64,000 bases of DNA from Whitmania pigra (GCA_021613335.1 JAJTWR010000278.1:2637001-2701000), one strand, 5' to 3'. Shown: positions 11,461-25,378, numbered from the stretch's first letter. The notes: generated by a model not told the origin, from the sequence alone. Translations and numbers: made by a program.

Positions 11461-14400
11461 ATGGCCGACGAAGACAAGTGGTCTGGCATGTGTGCCACGG
11501 CCAAAACACTGAGAAACGAAGGAGACCTCGAGGGTGCTCTGGAGCTTTACAGAAAAGCCCTTGAAATCACTCCAAATCATGAAAAGTTGTTAAACCTCGT
11601 CAACAAAATTGAGGTTCAATTTCTTCTTCCATTAAATTGATTATAGTGATAACTTATATGTTAGTTTACCATAGAAGAGCACCATTTATCTTGTAATGCT
11701 CAGCTCAAGTGTATGGCCTTTGTTAATGACAAACTTATTAAATCACATAATATAATGTTGATTTTATGACAATTGAAAATTCTACAATAGTATTTCTGAG
11801 ATGATGTCAATATTTTGCATATTTTATTCATTAGGTGATATTTTAAGTTTGTATTATTCTTTTAGGTAAATATAGGTAAAGATGTAAAAGTAATTATTAT
11901 TACACCCTTGGAGTGCTTTAAACACCCTTGTTATTTAAATTGAGCAATAAACTTATGTACACATAGTTTTTTTATGATCACCAAATTAACATGCCTTTAT
12001 CTGGTTTATTTAAAGTGACCCTTAAAAAAGTTGAAACAAAACAGCATCATCTGGCTTTAAAAGGAAAATGCATAATTTAATGAATTAAGCACTTTAATTG
12101 GAAATAAATAATAAATGAAGCTCATCAACGGGCAATAATAAACTAAGCTTGTTAATGGGTAATAGCTTACATACTAAGCGGATAGTAGCTAATAAACTAA
12201 GTTCATTAATGGCTAGTAGTTATTACGAATTGGTAGTAGCTAATATACTGATTACGTAATTGGCTAATTCCTGCAGGGCCACCTTAGTAACAGCAGGGCG
12301 TCAATGGTGCACCTCGGAGAGGGCTTCTACTTGTCGAAGGGAATCTACGACAAGCTCTACAACTACCAGAGGAATGGGGTGTTGTTCCTCTTCAAGTTGT
12401 TCAAGAGCAGGACGGGCGGCATTCTCGGCGACGACATGGGGTGAGACGATTCGCCTTCGAACGTTTACTTGCCGAACGATTTAGGAGCCTGCGTGCATCT
12501 TAACCACTGCGAATGCTGCGATGATAATTATGATCTTTGCTTAAATATAAATGATTATGTATTTGTGTAACTTTGAAAATAATCTTTATTGTGCTATTGT
12601 TTGATTAGTTATTTTAGTAAAATTTATAATTTGCAATTATGTAACTTTAAATAAAATTGATCTTGATTGATGAAACTTATTTTTACACATTTTTTTGGAG
12701 TTTGTGATGACTACTGTTATTAATAATTATAATCACAACTTGCATCATGTTGTACTCGATCTGAACGTCTTGTAATTTCAGTCTCGGAAAAACCGTCCAG
12801 GTGTGCAGCTTCCTGGCAGGTATGTTCGACTCCCAAAGGATCAAGAATGCACTTATTGTTGTACCACCTCCCCTCATCTCCAACTGGGAGAACGAACTCA
12901 CCAAATGGTACTAATTAACAATTTATGTGATCCAGAATGTTTTGAAATATCCTCTCATTGAGCTCAATTGATCTTATGCTGTGATGTTTATGTCGAGCGA
13001 TTTTAATTGGAACTTTTTTTTCAAATGTATCGGGTTGAATTGTGCAAATTAGGTTTTAGTTTTGTGACCATGAAATTACTGATGACATGCACAATGGTTA
13101 TAATCGTTCCATCTCAAATTTATCTCAAGCATTTCATACTATTACTTCTCAATTCAAACTGCACTCACATCTGAGTGTAAATATTTTGTAAGTCATTAAG
13201 CAGTTGTTTATTGTGCGATCGCCTGCTTCAAGACAATTCTGCAAATGTTAGATTTTGTGTGTATATAAAAATAATTTAATTCATTTGCCTTTAGGACGCC
13301 CGGCCTGCACGTAGCCAAATTCCACGAGTGCACGAAGCGAGAGAAAGAACATGTCGTGGATTCTGTGAAGAGAAGAGGTGGCATCTGCCTCACGTCTTAC
13401 AACACGTACACTACGAGCTCGGATCTCCTCAGCGAAATCAGATGGGTCAGTCGGTCAGATTGATTATTGAATTGGATTCTCATGGAATGTTTGAGACATT
13501 GTTTTTTTAATATTTGTTTATTTATTAATATTTTTTATTGCTTTCTCCTCATAATTAATTAATTTAATGTTTGAAGTTCTTTTACTAAAACCATGAGTAA
13601 ACAGAACTACTACAAGGATTAAACAAAGTAGCTTGTATCATAAACATTTTCAAATGATATTTGGTGCTATTGTATATTTGTCATTTTAAATGCTTGTTAT
13701 TGAAGCTACAAATCAAACCTGTCAAATCACCATACAATATCTCCAAACAAAATAATTATGTCAATCATAATTAATACTAATCATAACGAATTTATTTATA
13801 TAAACCATTATTAAAATTATTAAATTACATTTTATCAGGACTACTGCATTCTGGATGAGGGTCATAAAATAAAGAACCATCAGACCAAGACCGCCAAGAG
13901 TCTCCATGGTGTGAGGTGTCCTCAGAGGCTCATCCTTACGGGCACGCCAATCATGAACAGCCTCAAGGTTGGTAACGGACGCCATTCGTTTCTTTCTCAT
14001 TTACTTTGCTCTGATTGGAGATTTATGTTTGTGATTGTTAATAATTTATGATAATTGCTCGACTCAGGCATTAGTGCTGACATTTTAAAACAATATTACT
14101 CATTCTATGACAATTTTAATTAGTTATTTTGAAAAGGATGCAGTAGCACAATTGTGGAAATGTAAATGTTGAAATATTAACGTAGTTGTTACATAGCATT
14201 AAAATTAATCTGGATGGTCTGCAAATGTATTCTTATCTCTTAACAGGAGTTGTGGTCGTTGTACGACTGGACACACCAGGGTCAACTCCTTGGAACTTTA
14301 AAAACCTTCACCGAGAAGTTTGAAAATCCCATCGTCAGGGTAACGAGTTATTTTGGATTAAAATTCCTATTAATATTAATTAAAATAAGTATAAGCCAAC

Positions 14401-17400
14401 ATTTTTAACCTGCATTTATTCTAATCCTTTATATATTTGTAGACATCATATTCCTCAATTTTATTTATTTTTTTTATATTACTTTGCATTGAATTTGAAT
14501 TTAAACGCAGTGCAACACATTCTCGTTTTTAAAATCTTCAGGCTCGTCAAAAAGATGCAACGTTTGACGAGAAGAAGTTGGGGGAAGCGATGAGCAGTCG
14601 TCTCAACGAACTCATCAGTCCTTTCCTCCTCAGGAGACTCAAGGACACCCTCAAAATGGAAAAAACATCCGGAGATTCAGAGTCAAACGAGTAGTTATTT
14701 CTCTTATTTATTTATTTCTCATCATTTCACGAGCTTCTGCCTTCTTGTCTGACGTCGATTTGCGATTAACGTTATCAATAAGGCATGCTTAAACCTCATG
14801 TGCTCAGATCAAGCGAGAGATTATTTGTTACAGCTTCATTATTGGCTTATTATTATTTATGTGCCTCGCTTTCGTCATTTCAGGATGCCAAAGTTGACGA
14901 AGAAGAATGACTTGATCTGTTGGATCAAAGTTTCGGACGACCAGGAGAAGGTTTACAGGGCGTTCCTCACCTCAGATGAAGTCAAAAGCGTGAGTTTGAC
15001 TTAAATGTAATTAAGTGTTAATATTTAATTATTTAATTACTTCTAATGGAGTTATTAGGATTTAAATACTGACTGACACAACATTGATTATCATGCAAAG
15101 TATTTAGAGTATTTAGTTAAACTATTTAAAGTTTGCAAAATTTTGATCAATTAACAAAAAATTAATTAACTGCTCATAATTGTTCACTTAATAACCGGCA
15201 AATTATTCCAGCTGCTAAACTCAACTCGTTCTCCGTTGGTGGCGCTGACCATGTTGAAGAAAATTTGCGACCATCCTAGACTTTTGTCCAATCAAAAGTG
15301 CAAAATGCTCGGTGTTTCGGAGGGGGTTGACGGGTGAGTCGGTCATGTGACGTCTGTGAAATGAGGTCATACTTAAAGACACTTAGACCTTTTTAGGTGA
15401 AATTAATAGTTAATAGCATTTATTGGCATTTATAATTATTAAGTAATTTAAGTGACCTATGAAGTGGATACATATATTAATACTATTTACTGGTCACAGT
15501 CATGCTGTCAAAGGAAAGTTATTTAGGATTTTTTTTTATCTAATTTTTAACAACCGAAATTTGTTACGTGCAATAAGACCAACACCAAATTAAGTTAAAT
15601 TAATGATTGTTATGTGACTGCGTTTCCTCACTTGAAATTAATCCGTTCTACCTCGTTCGTTTGACAATAATTCAACCGCATTTGCTTGACAACAATTTAA
15701 CCTCATTTGGTCGACAACAGCCTGAACGAAGGTTCAGACGACGAAGGAGACGACCAGGCAACTTTCGACATCAAGTTCATTCCCAACCACATCCTCACCA
15801 AAGAGGCAGGCAAGATGAGCTTCCTCTTCGGGCTGTTGGACCGTTTGAGGGCCGAGAAGCACAAGTGTCTCGTCTTCTCTCAGTCGAGGAGGATTCTCGA
15901 CATCATCGAGAAGGTCATCTCTGAAAAGGTGGGCTGTCGATGCTTACTTAAAGGCTTTAATATTTTATGATAATTTATGTTGTTGCTTGTGTTGAATGGG
16001 GTTTAACACAGGGGATTTAAATTTTAAGTAACAGAACAAACTACCATCCGCTGGATTTAAAATAAATTTGTTTTCTGGATGTTTGATCTATATATGGTAG
16101 ATTAATGCCACATGAAACAAGTACTTTACAATTCTAGTAATATAATCATGTAATCACAAGAGCTTCCTGAATTCTTTCTCTTTAATTGATAAATTCTAAA
16201 CATGTCAACATATAATTGTTATTCAATCTCATGAATATTAAAATCCAGGGGTACAGTTACTGCAGACTGGACGGTCGAGTGAGGCTGATGGCAGATAGGC
16301 AGAAGATCATCGACAGGTTCCAGACCAAAAGCAAGTACCAGGTGTTCCTCCTGACGACCAAAGTGGGAGGAGTCGGTCTTACCTTGACTGCGGCCGACCG
16401 AGTCATCATATGTAAGATGACGTGATTTATTAATGGATAATTATGATCGATTACTTTTGCAACGTCACAATGTGCTTTTATTGTAAAAGTTATGAATTGA
16501 TGTAATATCACCAGAGAAAGTAGTATTGGTATGAATGTTTGCATGATAGCTAATAGTTTTTATTTTTATTATTATTGTTGTCATTATTCATTAGTCATTA
16601 TTATTATAATAATATTAATTCCAAAACCTTGCAGATGATCCCAGCTGGAATCCTTCGACGGATGCCCAGGCGGTCGACCGAGCGTTCAGGATTGGTCAGA
16701 AGCTGGACGTGGTCATTTATCGACTCATCACCTGCGGAACTGTGGAGGAAAAGATTTACAGGAGGCAGGTGTACAAGGACTCGATCTGTAGGAAGACACT
16801 CCAGGACTCTAAGAACCCCTTCAGGTCAGCTTGACTATGAATATAACATTAGTTATATTAATTATAAGCTATTTTTTGAGAACGGAACGGCTGTTATGGA
16901 GTCATTAAATAAAGAAGTCTCTGCCCTTGTTTCCAGGCATTTTTCGAAACAAGATCTTTTCCAGCTGTTCGAATTGGACAACCTGGAGTACTCCGAGACT
17001 CAGAAGAACTTGAGCGTCATGTTCCAGGGCAAAAGAAACACCAGCAAGGAGCTCGAAACGCACATAAGTTTCCTGCACACGCTAGGTTAGGATTCTTTGA
17101 TGGTCTCATTTGAGAGATAAAAATTATGCAGTAGATAAAATAATTCTCATTAGATCTTGAGTTCATTGATGCTACTCATATCATTCAGACAACTTTCGTG
17201 GGATCAGTGACCACGACCTCTTGTTCAGCAAGGATGCAGACGACGACGACGATGTGCCCGCACCAAATGCACCTCAGAGCAGCCAGTACTTGGACGGCTA
17301 TGTGAGTTCTTATTGGTTGAATGTGAATGTTGTATGAAATATCATGATGCTAAAAGAATTTTGAATGAGATTTGAGAATATGTACATGGATTTGATTCTG

Positions 17401-20400
17401 GTTTTAAAAGAATGATTATGTCTTAAAAGGGCATTTTGCTTTGAAAATTTGAACCTAAAGTTTATTGTCGCACACTCACACGTCTGCGTGGTATAAATAT
17501 GGTCCAACCATACTGGTGTTGGCAGTAAAGGTGGTTCGATTGGTACCACTCCATTAGGAATATGATTCTTCTTGCTTGCACTAGACTTTATCACCATGCA
17601 TTGTTAATGTGCATTGAACTTATCAGGTGTCCCAAGCTCTGGAGAAGCTGAATCTCGAGTCAGAGGAAAACAGGTTGCTGAGCCAACAATTGGGTCACTA
17701 TGTTGGGGGAGGAGTCCTGGAGGGGAAAAGCAGAGATGGTGAACTTTTCTTAATGAATATATTGATTAATATAATTAGTAATGCTTATCACATGGGGGCT
17801 GTTCATTTAATAGTGCTAATAATGTCATTGTAACAATGGCTAATACCATTATTATTAGTAATAACGTCAAATTATTAAAGAATTACTTTGTGGTCTGCCA
17901 GGTGTTGCTTAGATATTGATATTAGATGAGCCCTAGGATTTAAAAATTTTTTTTTTGGATTGACAACATCTGAATGTCAGTTGAATGAAGTTTTTGACTG
18001 CAATGTTACTAATTAATTGGATGTAATTCTATGTCTGTGCAATATTAATAATTAATTGGAATGCCTCTGGTTCATAAGTTCAACAGTTCCTTTCATTTGC
18101 AGTTAATCCTAAGAAATCTTCCAGAGAAGGAGAGGTTGGTCTTTGAAAATGTTCTTGATTTTGATTTCATGCAGCACACTGTATGCCATTTTAATTTCTA
18201 ATTATGTTTCAGTTTCCGAACAATCTCATCAGAAGTGTTCCAAGAAAGAAATATACATTGTAAGCTGCCTTTTCAGCATTTTGTCCATTAATCTTTATTG
18301 CAATTTTTCTTATCAGTTTTGCTTGCTGATTGGTAAAATTACAAACATCTGCCAGTGAACGGAATGAATTTTTATGATCATTTCAGCCCTTCTGATGATG
18401 AAGATGAAAACAGCTTCAATGGAAATGATGAAAAGGACGATGTCAAGCACAAAGATGATGATGATGATGATGACGATGACAACCACCATGATGATGAAGA
18501 TGAGGATGATCGGAGCCGAGACTCCTCGCACAATTCATCGAGAGGTGACCTATTTTGAGCATTGACACGCTTTGAAACTGATTCCTAACAAAAAAACCTT
18601 ACTGAAAACTTGCTTTCATTTACAGAAACAACTGAACACTCGGATTTCTCGAAGCCTAAACATTACAAGAATGTTGGATCCTCGTCGGATGAGGACGACA
18701 ACGACGATGAAGACAGAAGGTTGTTTGCACGGGATCGAGGAGAGGAAGAGGAATTGGGTGAAAGGTCAAGGTTACACGCGAGCAGAGGTTCACAGCATCA
18801 AGTCTCGAGTTATTCTCATCACGATACATCTTCCAAAAGCATTAATCGTGTTGATGATGACGACAGTAGTGATGAGAACAACGACAATGACGACGACCAT
18901 TCAACTTTTGGGGAAAAAATTAAATCCAGACTGTCTCAGAAATCAATAAATAATAATGTCAGTGTAATACCAGATACCGACGATGATGGCGATGAGCTTA
19001 AGGTTATCGAGGAAGATGTCTACATCGAAGACACAGACGAGGAACAACAAGGGGCAGTCAGCATCCATTCGAAGGCAGGAAATTACACGTCTAACAAGAC
19101 CAGGAATTCAAAATCTCGAAAAAGTTTAGCAGAGAACTTGCAGTCCCAAGACATTCTTGAGTCTTCGAGCAATCGTCAGAGGAATGCATCGATGCACAAC
19201 GGCACGAGACAAAGCGAAAGCTGGTTGGTTCTGAGCAGCGACGAGGAAGTCGATCTGCATGACTACGAAAATTCTGAACTCCGTGACGACAAAAACGACC
19301 CCAGCGAAGCAGCCGACAATGAAGGAGACTCCAATCGTGGTGATGATGAAGGTGAACGAATGTCGTTCGAGGATCAGACGAGCACGCTAAACACTGATGC
19401 CAGTACTTCAAGAGACATCGCTGGACGTGTCAAGAGTTCTAATGACAGTACCGTTCGTGATGCTTCTCATATTACTGAAGACGATGATGAGAGTGATGTT
19501 GAAGATGAAGAATATGACAAAGATAGAGATGATGATGATGATGATGATGGTGAAGAGGAAGTTGAGAAAAGCAGTGGTGATGTTTCCCAAGAGAATGTTG
19601 ACCAAACCAACTTAACCAATGAAATGCATAAAATCTATTGTGATGCTGATGATGATGAAGAAGAAGATGAGAATCTTTGTGATGAAAGTAAAAATGATGT
19701 TTCTCGTACGACTGGAAAGGACAACAGCAGATATACTTCCTCAAGAGTTGACGAAACAGCTGATTATACCAACACGACAGCTGATTGTACCAAAAGAACA
19801 TCTGAAATGTATGAAAGCAAAAATGCTATTGAAGATGAAGAGACTGATGATGAAGGGAAAAGTGAGGATTCTGATGATGAAGATGATGCAGATGTTTCTC
19901 ATCTGACTGAAAACAAGCAAGCAAACAACAGCAAGTACACTGCTTCCAGAATTGATGATGCTGCAAACAGTACTAATAAGACTGAAATGTTTGAAAGCAG
20001 CCATGCTTCTTGTGATGAGGATGAGAATAAGGATGCAGATGATAAGGATGAATGGAATAAAGTTACAGATGATGAGAATGAAGAGAATAAGGATATGAAT
20101 GATGAGAAAGAGGAAGATGACTTGGACACAGATGTCAAAGTTGAAGCTTCTTATGTCAAAAGAAAGAGTGGAGCACGTAAAAGTATCGTTGCCATACTGA
20201 ATGAATCGAATGATGATGTTGATGAGGATGACGATGATAAAGAAATGTATGATGATGGAGAAGAAATGGATGACGATGGAGAAGAAATGGATGATAGTAT
20301 GGGCGAGACCTACGTGAATCTTCTGGAATCTGCAAAGTGAGTTTAACAATCTAAAATTCACCCTCGCACACAGGTTATCGAATTTCTTTTATGTTTCCAG

Positions 20401-20972
20401 GGAGCTCTGCAAGAAAGGAGAATTGCGCGAGGCCTTAAATCAGTTCGAAGAAGCCGTAAGTGGCGAATTTCAATCAAGTTGTTTGATTGCTGAAGCATTT
20501 ATTTACCCTAAGTAACAGATATGTTGAACATTAGGGCAGTCTAAAGAAAGCTTCTTTTGATAATATATTGTTATTAAGCATTCAATTCAAATAATCGAGA
20601 GCCCAAAACTTAATATGGTGTAATGAATTTAATTAAATTAATTTTCCGGCTAAATGTGATGTACGATGGAATTGAATGCAAGATCCTGCTTGTCTAATTT
20701 GACTTCCCTGCATTTACTATATCACAACATTCATGAGATACAAACCCCTCTAATTTGCGTATCTACTGAAGACCTGCAACTGCTTATAAGAGCCTGATGT
20801 TGCATTATAATAATGATTATGTTGATCGAGGTTATACATATACAAAAAGGCTAATTACTATATTAATCTAACATTGTTATTGTTACAGTTTGAAATGTAC
20901 CCGGAGGAAGAACAAGACCGGGTCATTCCGTTGACGATAGCAAAGCTCAAGGAGCGCTTAGGACTTTCATAA
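11461..20972 (+). CDS. ERCC6L: ERCC6L/PICH-type SNF2 DNA translocase
   Basis: Predicted 1404-residue orthologue of PICH, the SNF2-family ATPase that binds stretched centromeric DNA in mitosis. 21 exons: 11461-11613, 12277-12440, 12782-12907, 13295-13445, 13839-13967, 14247-14339, 14542-14690, 14884-14989, 15212-15333, 15721-15928, 16249-16411, 16635-16824, 16937-17085, 17189-17301, 17627-17738, 18103-18134, 18213-18259, 18387-18544, 18626-20336, 20401-20455, 20889-20972. All introns are GT-AG and phases agree. An N-terminal TPR (residues 9-50) and a C-terminal TPR (about 1347-1390) bracket the protein, as in human PICH. Walker A is DDMGLGKT (to 110), motif II is DEGH (204-207; human DEAH), and motif VI is VDRAFRIGQ. 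Residues 737-1358 are an extremely acidic disordered tail. The 5' start sits at the TPR and lacks any obvious upstream extension. The small exons 16-18 are less certain than the rest. Confidence 0.94.
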
Positions 20973-21118
20973 CTGCAACCTCCCCGTCATCCCAAAATTC
21001 CACTCAAACTTTATAAATTGACATTTATTTGCAAATAATCGTTCTTTCCAGGCAGCAGCACGTGAAACTCGCTACGACCGATTGGTTGGCCAACAATTTT
21101 GTTTTAAGTATGGAATGT

Positions 21119-21124
21119 TTTATT
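21119..21124 (-). terminator. Candidate poly(A) signal of BCKDK
   Basis: TTTATT on the plus strand reads AATAAA on the minus strand, about 550 bases past the BCKDK stop. If used, the BCKDK transcript would overlap the ERCC6L 3' UTR. Confidence 0.25.
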
Positions 21125-21175
21125 CGATGCTATATGAAATTTTTCCTTTAATAGCGAGTTCTGGTTTTATCACCA

Positions 21176-21181
21176 AATAAA
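21176..21181 (+). terminator. Candidate poly(A) signal of ERCC6L
   Basis: AATAAA about 205 bases past the ERCC6L stop codon, in correct orientation. Confidence 0.5.
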
Positions 21182-21672
21182 AAGTTCCACGTATCATGAA
21201 ACTGAGCTGAAAATGTTTTCGCCATGTTTTTCAAATGTCAATTTTCCTCGAGTTGTATTATTGCAAATTATTATTATTATTATTATTATTGCAAACCTAT
21301 CAAGGCACTAAGAACAAGTGGATGATAGATTATTAATGATCGAACGATAGACAAATAAAGAAGTTTTAAATGAAAAATTATTATACCACTAAACTCCAAG
21401 CTTCGAATGTTGAATGAACATTATTCATTAGTCAGTTGAGGTTTACGGGTCAAGTGTGCCAAGTTAGTTAGGGTTCCAAGGAAACCAAATGATCAGTTCA
21501 GTTAGAAAATTTTGGAGTGTGATTTTACCTTGCACTAATGAGCTGCCACTAAGCAATCAAAATGGAAGAAGTAACAATTTTCTTTGGATACAAGCAGTTA
21601 CAATTAGTTGTTATAGAACTTGATCTTTTGACTCTCTTAATAAGAGATCATTAAAGCAGGATCGGACTAGTT

Positions 21673-24616
21673 TCAGATGACAAAGTTTCCCTCCTTTCCT
21701 TCGATGTGTGGCAGACGGATGTAGACGTCCGTCCCGTACCCCTGCATCGTGAACATCTTGAGCTTACCACCCAGGTGCTCTATGAAGGCCTTGCACACTG
21801 GCAGACCAAATCCATAACTGGCAAAATACATGGTAACATTCAATGTCCACACAACCCATTAAAAATTGCAGCAGTAATAATAATAATAAGCATATAAAGT
21901 TGAAGTGGGAATATTGAGACCATACTCAAAGACTTCAATGCTGACCCGAACATTACACCTGATGACCTGTTTTGACTCATGAGGTCGAATGCATCCTGCT
22001 GGGACGAACGAACGCGGGGACTCGAGAAACCATACTCGAAAATCTTGGGAAGCACGTCGTGCCCTATTCCTCCGCCTCTGTCGCTTACCCTGTTGCCGCC
22101 GTATGGAAATTGAATGTCAATTACATTGTTACAATTACATCGCAGATGACCAAATTATCATCGCAGCATTATAATGTCATCGATTGCATGACTATTCTCG
22201 AATTAAATTATAATTTTTTTTTAATTTAGAGAATGCCATCAATCACTAAGCCCATTAACCTGAAGCCAAAATCAACTTCATTGTTTACTATGGTGACTGT
22301 GATAGGAGGAATTTGCTCCAATGGAGACTTCCTGTTCTCCATGACAGCCCTGTTGAGAAAATAATCAACATTTCAATAATTGGAAGATTTTTATCATTTA
22401 AAGACTTTTTTTAAAATTATTTTATTTAAACCAAACGTAAACTGACACTTTGATGATAACAATATCTAAAAAATATGTGAAAGTAGTTTTAAGCAATTAC
22501 AAATAAACAATGAGATAATTATCTAACTAACTTTAATTAATATTGCCATGTTATACATAATACATAATGTATGAACACGTAACAAGTATTATTACTATAT
22601 TACTAAGTAATACTTAAGCAGGTGACCTCATGGAATTCTTGAAAATCTCGTTGAGGACGTAATCAAGAGGAGGAGAAATGTACATAAAGGTGCCATCCAA
22701 GTGACCTGACAAGATCACTTCAGGGGAGGAACCATAATTTCTTTCACAATGAGCTCTGTTGAAGCAATTATAATTATATTCCATTTATATAGTGCCACAA
22801 GAAAGTAGCATCAGATTCACTTTTTTCAACCATTCATAAATGTTTTATGGCATTCCTACCAAAGGGTGCTCGTTGCAAGATGGGTTGTGAATGAGATGTA
22901 TTACCAACAGTTGCCATTACTGCCATGTGTAGGAAGGCTACCATCTGAGCTAATTCGCATTGAAATTATAGTATGTACAATGCAAATTTATAATAGGTTC
23001 AATTGCGAGTCGCAATGAAATTAGAGTGGGCATTGGCACAACACGGTAATACAATGAAATTATGACAATGCAATGAAACTATTTAATCATAATATTGCAA
23101 TGAAATTATAATATTATAATATTATTTGACAAGCCTTGTTTCCTTGGCCTTCCTTTCCAAGAGATGCCTTGGGGAGAATTTTGTCTCAATGCTTCCAACA
23201 TAACCCCTCTTAAAAATTGCAAGCCAACATTTAGGCGAACCAACGAATGAATATGGTTTCTAGCATGCCTGACTAATCATATCTATTCACATTCTAATCA
23301 CATTTACCAAAGTTATCTTTATTATTAAAACTAAGTAGGCATCTACAGGGTATAAATAATAAAATTATCAACAATTAGGCAATAAACTGTTCAAGAATAT
23401 TCAATTACAAATTGAAGATATCCAAGAAACAAGTCAATTATGGAATATGTACTAAGTTGTTACTGTAACAAATGATTGCATAACAACCCTTTCAAGTGGA
23501 AGTTGGAGGTAATGATCACACAGGATTCGAATTCCCAAACGAGATTTCATCATTTCATCGAGAAACTTTGTCACCTCTTCTTTGTCCTTAATTGAAGTGA
23601 TGCTTACTTTTGGTTATTAGCTCGAAAGCCCTTAGAAAAAGCTCAAGCTAATTTTAAATAATTGACCAATGTTTTGTCAGAAATAAATTATAAGCTACCT
23701 GCATGTACTTGCCAGCTTCTTTGAACCCCTGAGACAAGAGTGAAATCACCTCCTTGTGGTCGTCAAGAAAGTCTTGAATGCAGCCGCTGAAATCGGCTTC
23801 GCTCGCATTGTCGGCAATCTGTCGTTTCGAGGGTTGATGCAGACAATTAGTCAAAGCTTGAACTGGTGAAGCAGAAAAACACAAAGACACCCACTTGTTC
23901 ACAGTTTTTCAAATGATGATATGCAGACAAGTAGAGTTCTTGCTATAGAAAATCATTCAAATTATCTGTTACTTGAACTCATGAACATGTGAACAAATTA
24001 ATGTCAATAAAATTAAAACATATTAAAATAATTCAACATGATTAACAGATGAATACATAACTCACACATTGAAGAAGTGAGGGATTTGAAGCCACAATAA
24101 AGGGCAACTTATGAAATGCAACAATGCACTTTGCTAATCTTAATGGCAGTTGCTTTCGAAGCAATTTGGCACAATCCTGAAAGTAAGAAATGTCATGTCA
24201 AAACTTCATTCTATTCCAAATTCAATTTGCTTTAATTTTATTTCAGGTAAATCTAAGCACTTATTATCCAAAATGATGAAACTAACTAGAACATTATTCT
24301 TTCCTAAAGATATTTCGAGTAGCTTGGCAAGAGAAGTTGGCTCAAATTTCTGGAAACAAAAAATGATGATTTTACTATAATTTAAATAATTTAAACTTCG
24401 TAACTGCTTCCAGACACATGAAGGACTATGCAACGGATGACAAACCAAGCAAGCAGAATCGACTATTTCCCTTTGGAGGTAGTGGTAGGTCACTGATCGG
24501 TCACAATCATGCACCTGATGAGCGTTGTCACGGGTTCCCGACGGAAAATTGCTAAACCGACATCGCAATACCGAACTTGTAAAAATAGCATTAACGCGAA
24601 AAATCATCAGCCTCAT
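21673..24616 (-). CDS. BCKDK: Mitochondrial branched-chain alpha-ketoacid dehydrogenase kinase-like protein
   Basis: Predicted 388-residue GHKL-fold kinase that would phosphorylate and switch off the BCKDH E1 subunit in the mitochondrial matrix. Coding exons, 5' to 3': 24616-24446, 24349-24293, 24176-24066, 23942-23895, 23818-23699, 23586-23488, 23208-23135, 22755-22627, 22349-22260, 22089-21967, 21817-21673. The H-box histidine is in RILCDHYLQL (H194), the N-box is NEIFKNSM (N267), G1 is SDRGGG (303-307) and G2 is YGFGLP. The Arg/Phe-rich presequence beginning MRLMIFRVNAIF suits mitochondrial import; an upstream ATG at 24658 is possible. The C-terminal ending (RLPHIEGKEGNFVI) resembles BCKDK and lacks the long PDK tail. 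The intron after 23135 has a GC donor. The donor of exon 2 is weak. The family is sure; BCKDK rather than PDK is very likely. Confidence 0.88.
22780..22955 (-). mobile_element. tRNA-derived SINE in a BCKDK intron
   Basis: On the minus strand the element begins TAGCTCAGATGGTAG, a good pol III A-box, at 22952-22938. It continues through a body with CACCCTTTGG and ATTTATGAATGGTT and ends GGCACTATATAAATGG. Body and tail words recur in the copies at 36774 and 58448. The B-box is decayed. Confidence 0.6.
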
Positions 24617-25378
24617 TATGCAGTTTTTAGTCCAAAAGATCCTAGTTGTCTCAGACAAGCCAACAAATGATCACCACTACTATCAGCTAAAAAGCGGACA
24701 ACCTAAGTTTCGCCAGCAATGTCAGTAATGAAAGCGCACGTAGCATTCTATTATTTCTTGTTGAGAAAGCACAATCCAAAGAAAATCACGCTTTAGCAAA
24801 AGGGAGCACTCGATTGCGGTAGGCAACTGAAAATGCCTAATATAACATTTGATCTTTTCAACCGGATTGAAACATGACCTAATGACCTACTAAATGTCTT
24901 CTATTTTTAATCTTCTAATAGATGCAATCCAAACTTTTTCCAAGATTGACTGAACTTGTTACTGCTTGTCAGCCTCAAAACATACTACACATCCTCATTT
25001 TATTAGGACTTAACTCCGTCATTTAATATCACGAATGACCAATTGTCATTGACCATGCCACAGGCCTCTCTAAACACTTTCTTGGTTCCGAATTACAAAA
25101 TAAGAACCAGTTTGTTATTATTATATTAAGAACATTAGTCGCATTTTTTTATCTCTAACAAAAACATGACACTTATCATTAATATTTGTTTTTAAATGTT
25201 ATTCAACTATCATATTTCCAATCTTTCTTTTTCTTCTATTAATAAATCAAATTAAACAAGATGCACTAAAAAAAGTTAGAATGAATATTATACATCTATG
25301 GTAAGTTATGTGAGCTCCCGTTATTTTAGTCCCATCCAGACCTGTCGTCTGCAATTGCCGCTAGTCAGTTGTGTAGAC
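24617..25378. promoter_or_regulatory. Divergent intergenic region, BCKDK / RPS11
   Basis: About 760 bases separate two start codons on opposite strands, so both promoters must lie here or in an unseen 5' exon. There is no TATA-like site I would defend. The CT-rich run near 25220-25237 could be a pyrimidine tract, but a TOP start could not be fixed. Confidence 0.4.

Larger units (their letters stand above)
20973..21672. other. Convergent 3' region between ERCC6L and BCKDK
   Basis: This holds the 3' UTRs of two convergent genes, a short (ATT)n run near 21269-21293 and a small perfect inverted repeat CTCTTAATAAGAG near 21635. No additional gene was seen. Confidence 0.5.

Noticed and set aside
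19091..20361. Antisense frames opposite the ERCC6L acidic exon
   Set aside because: GAT/GAA codons lack stops when reversed, so these are shadows.
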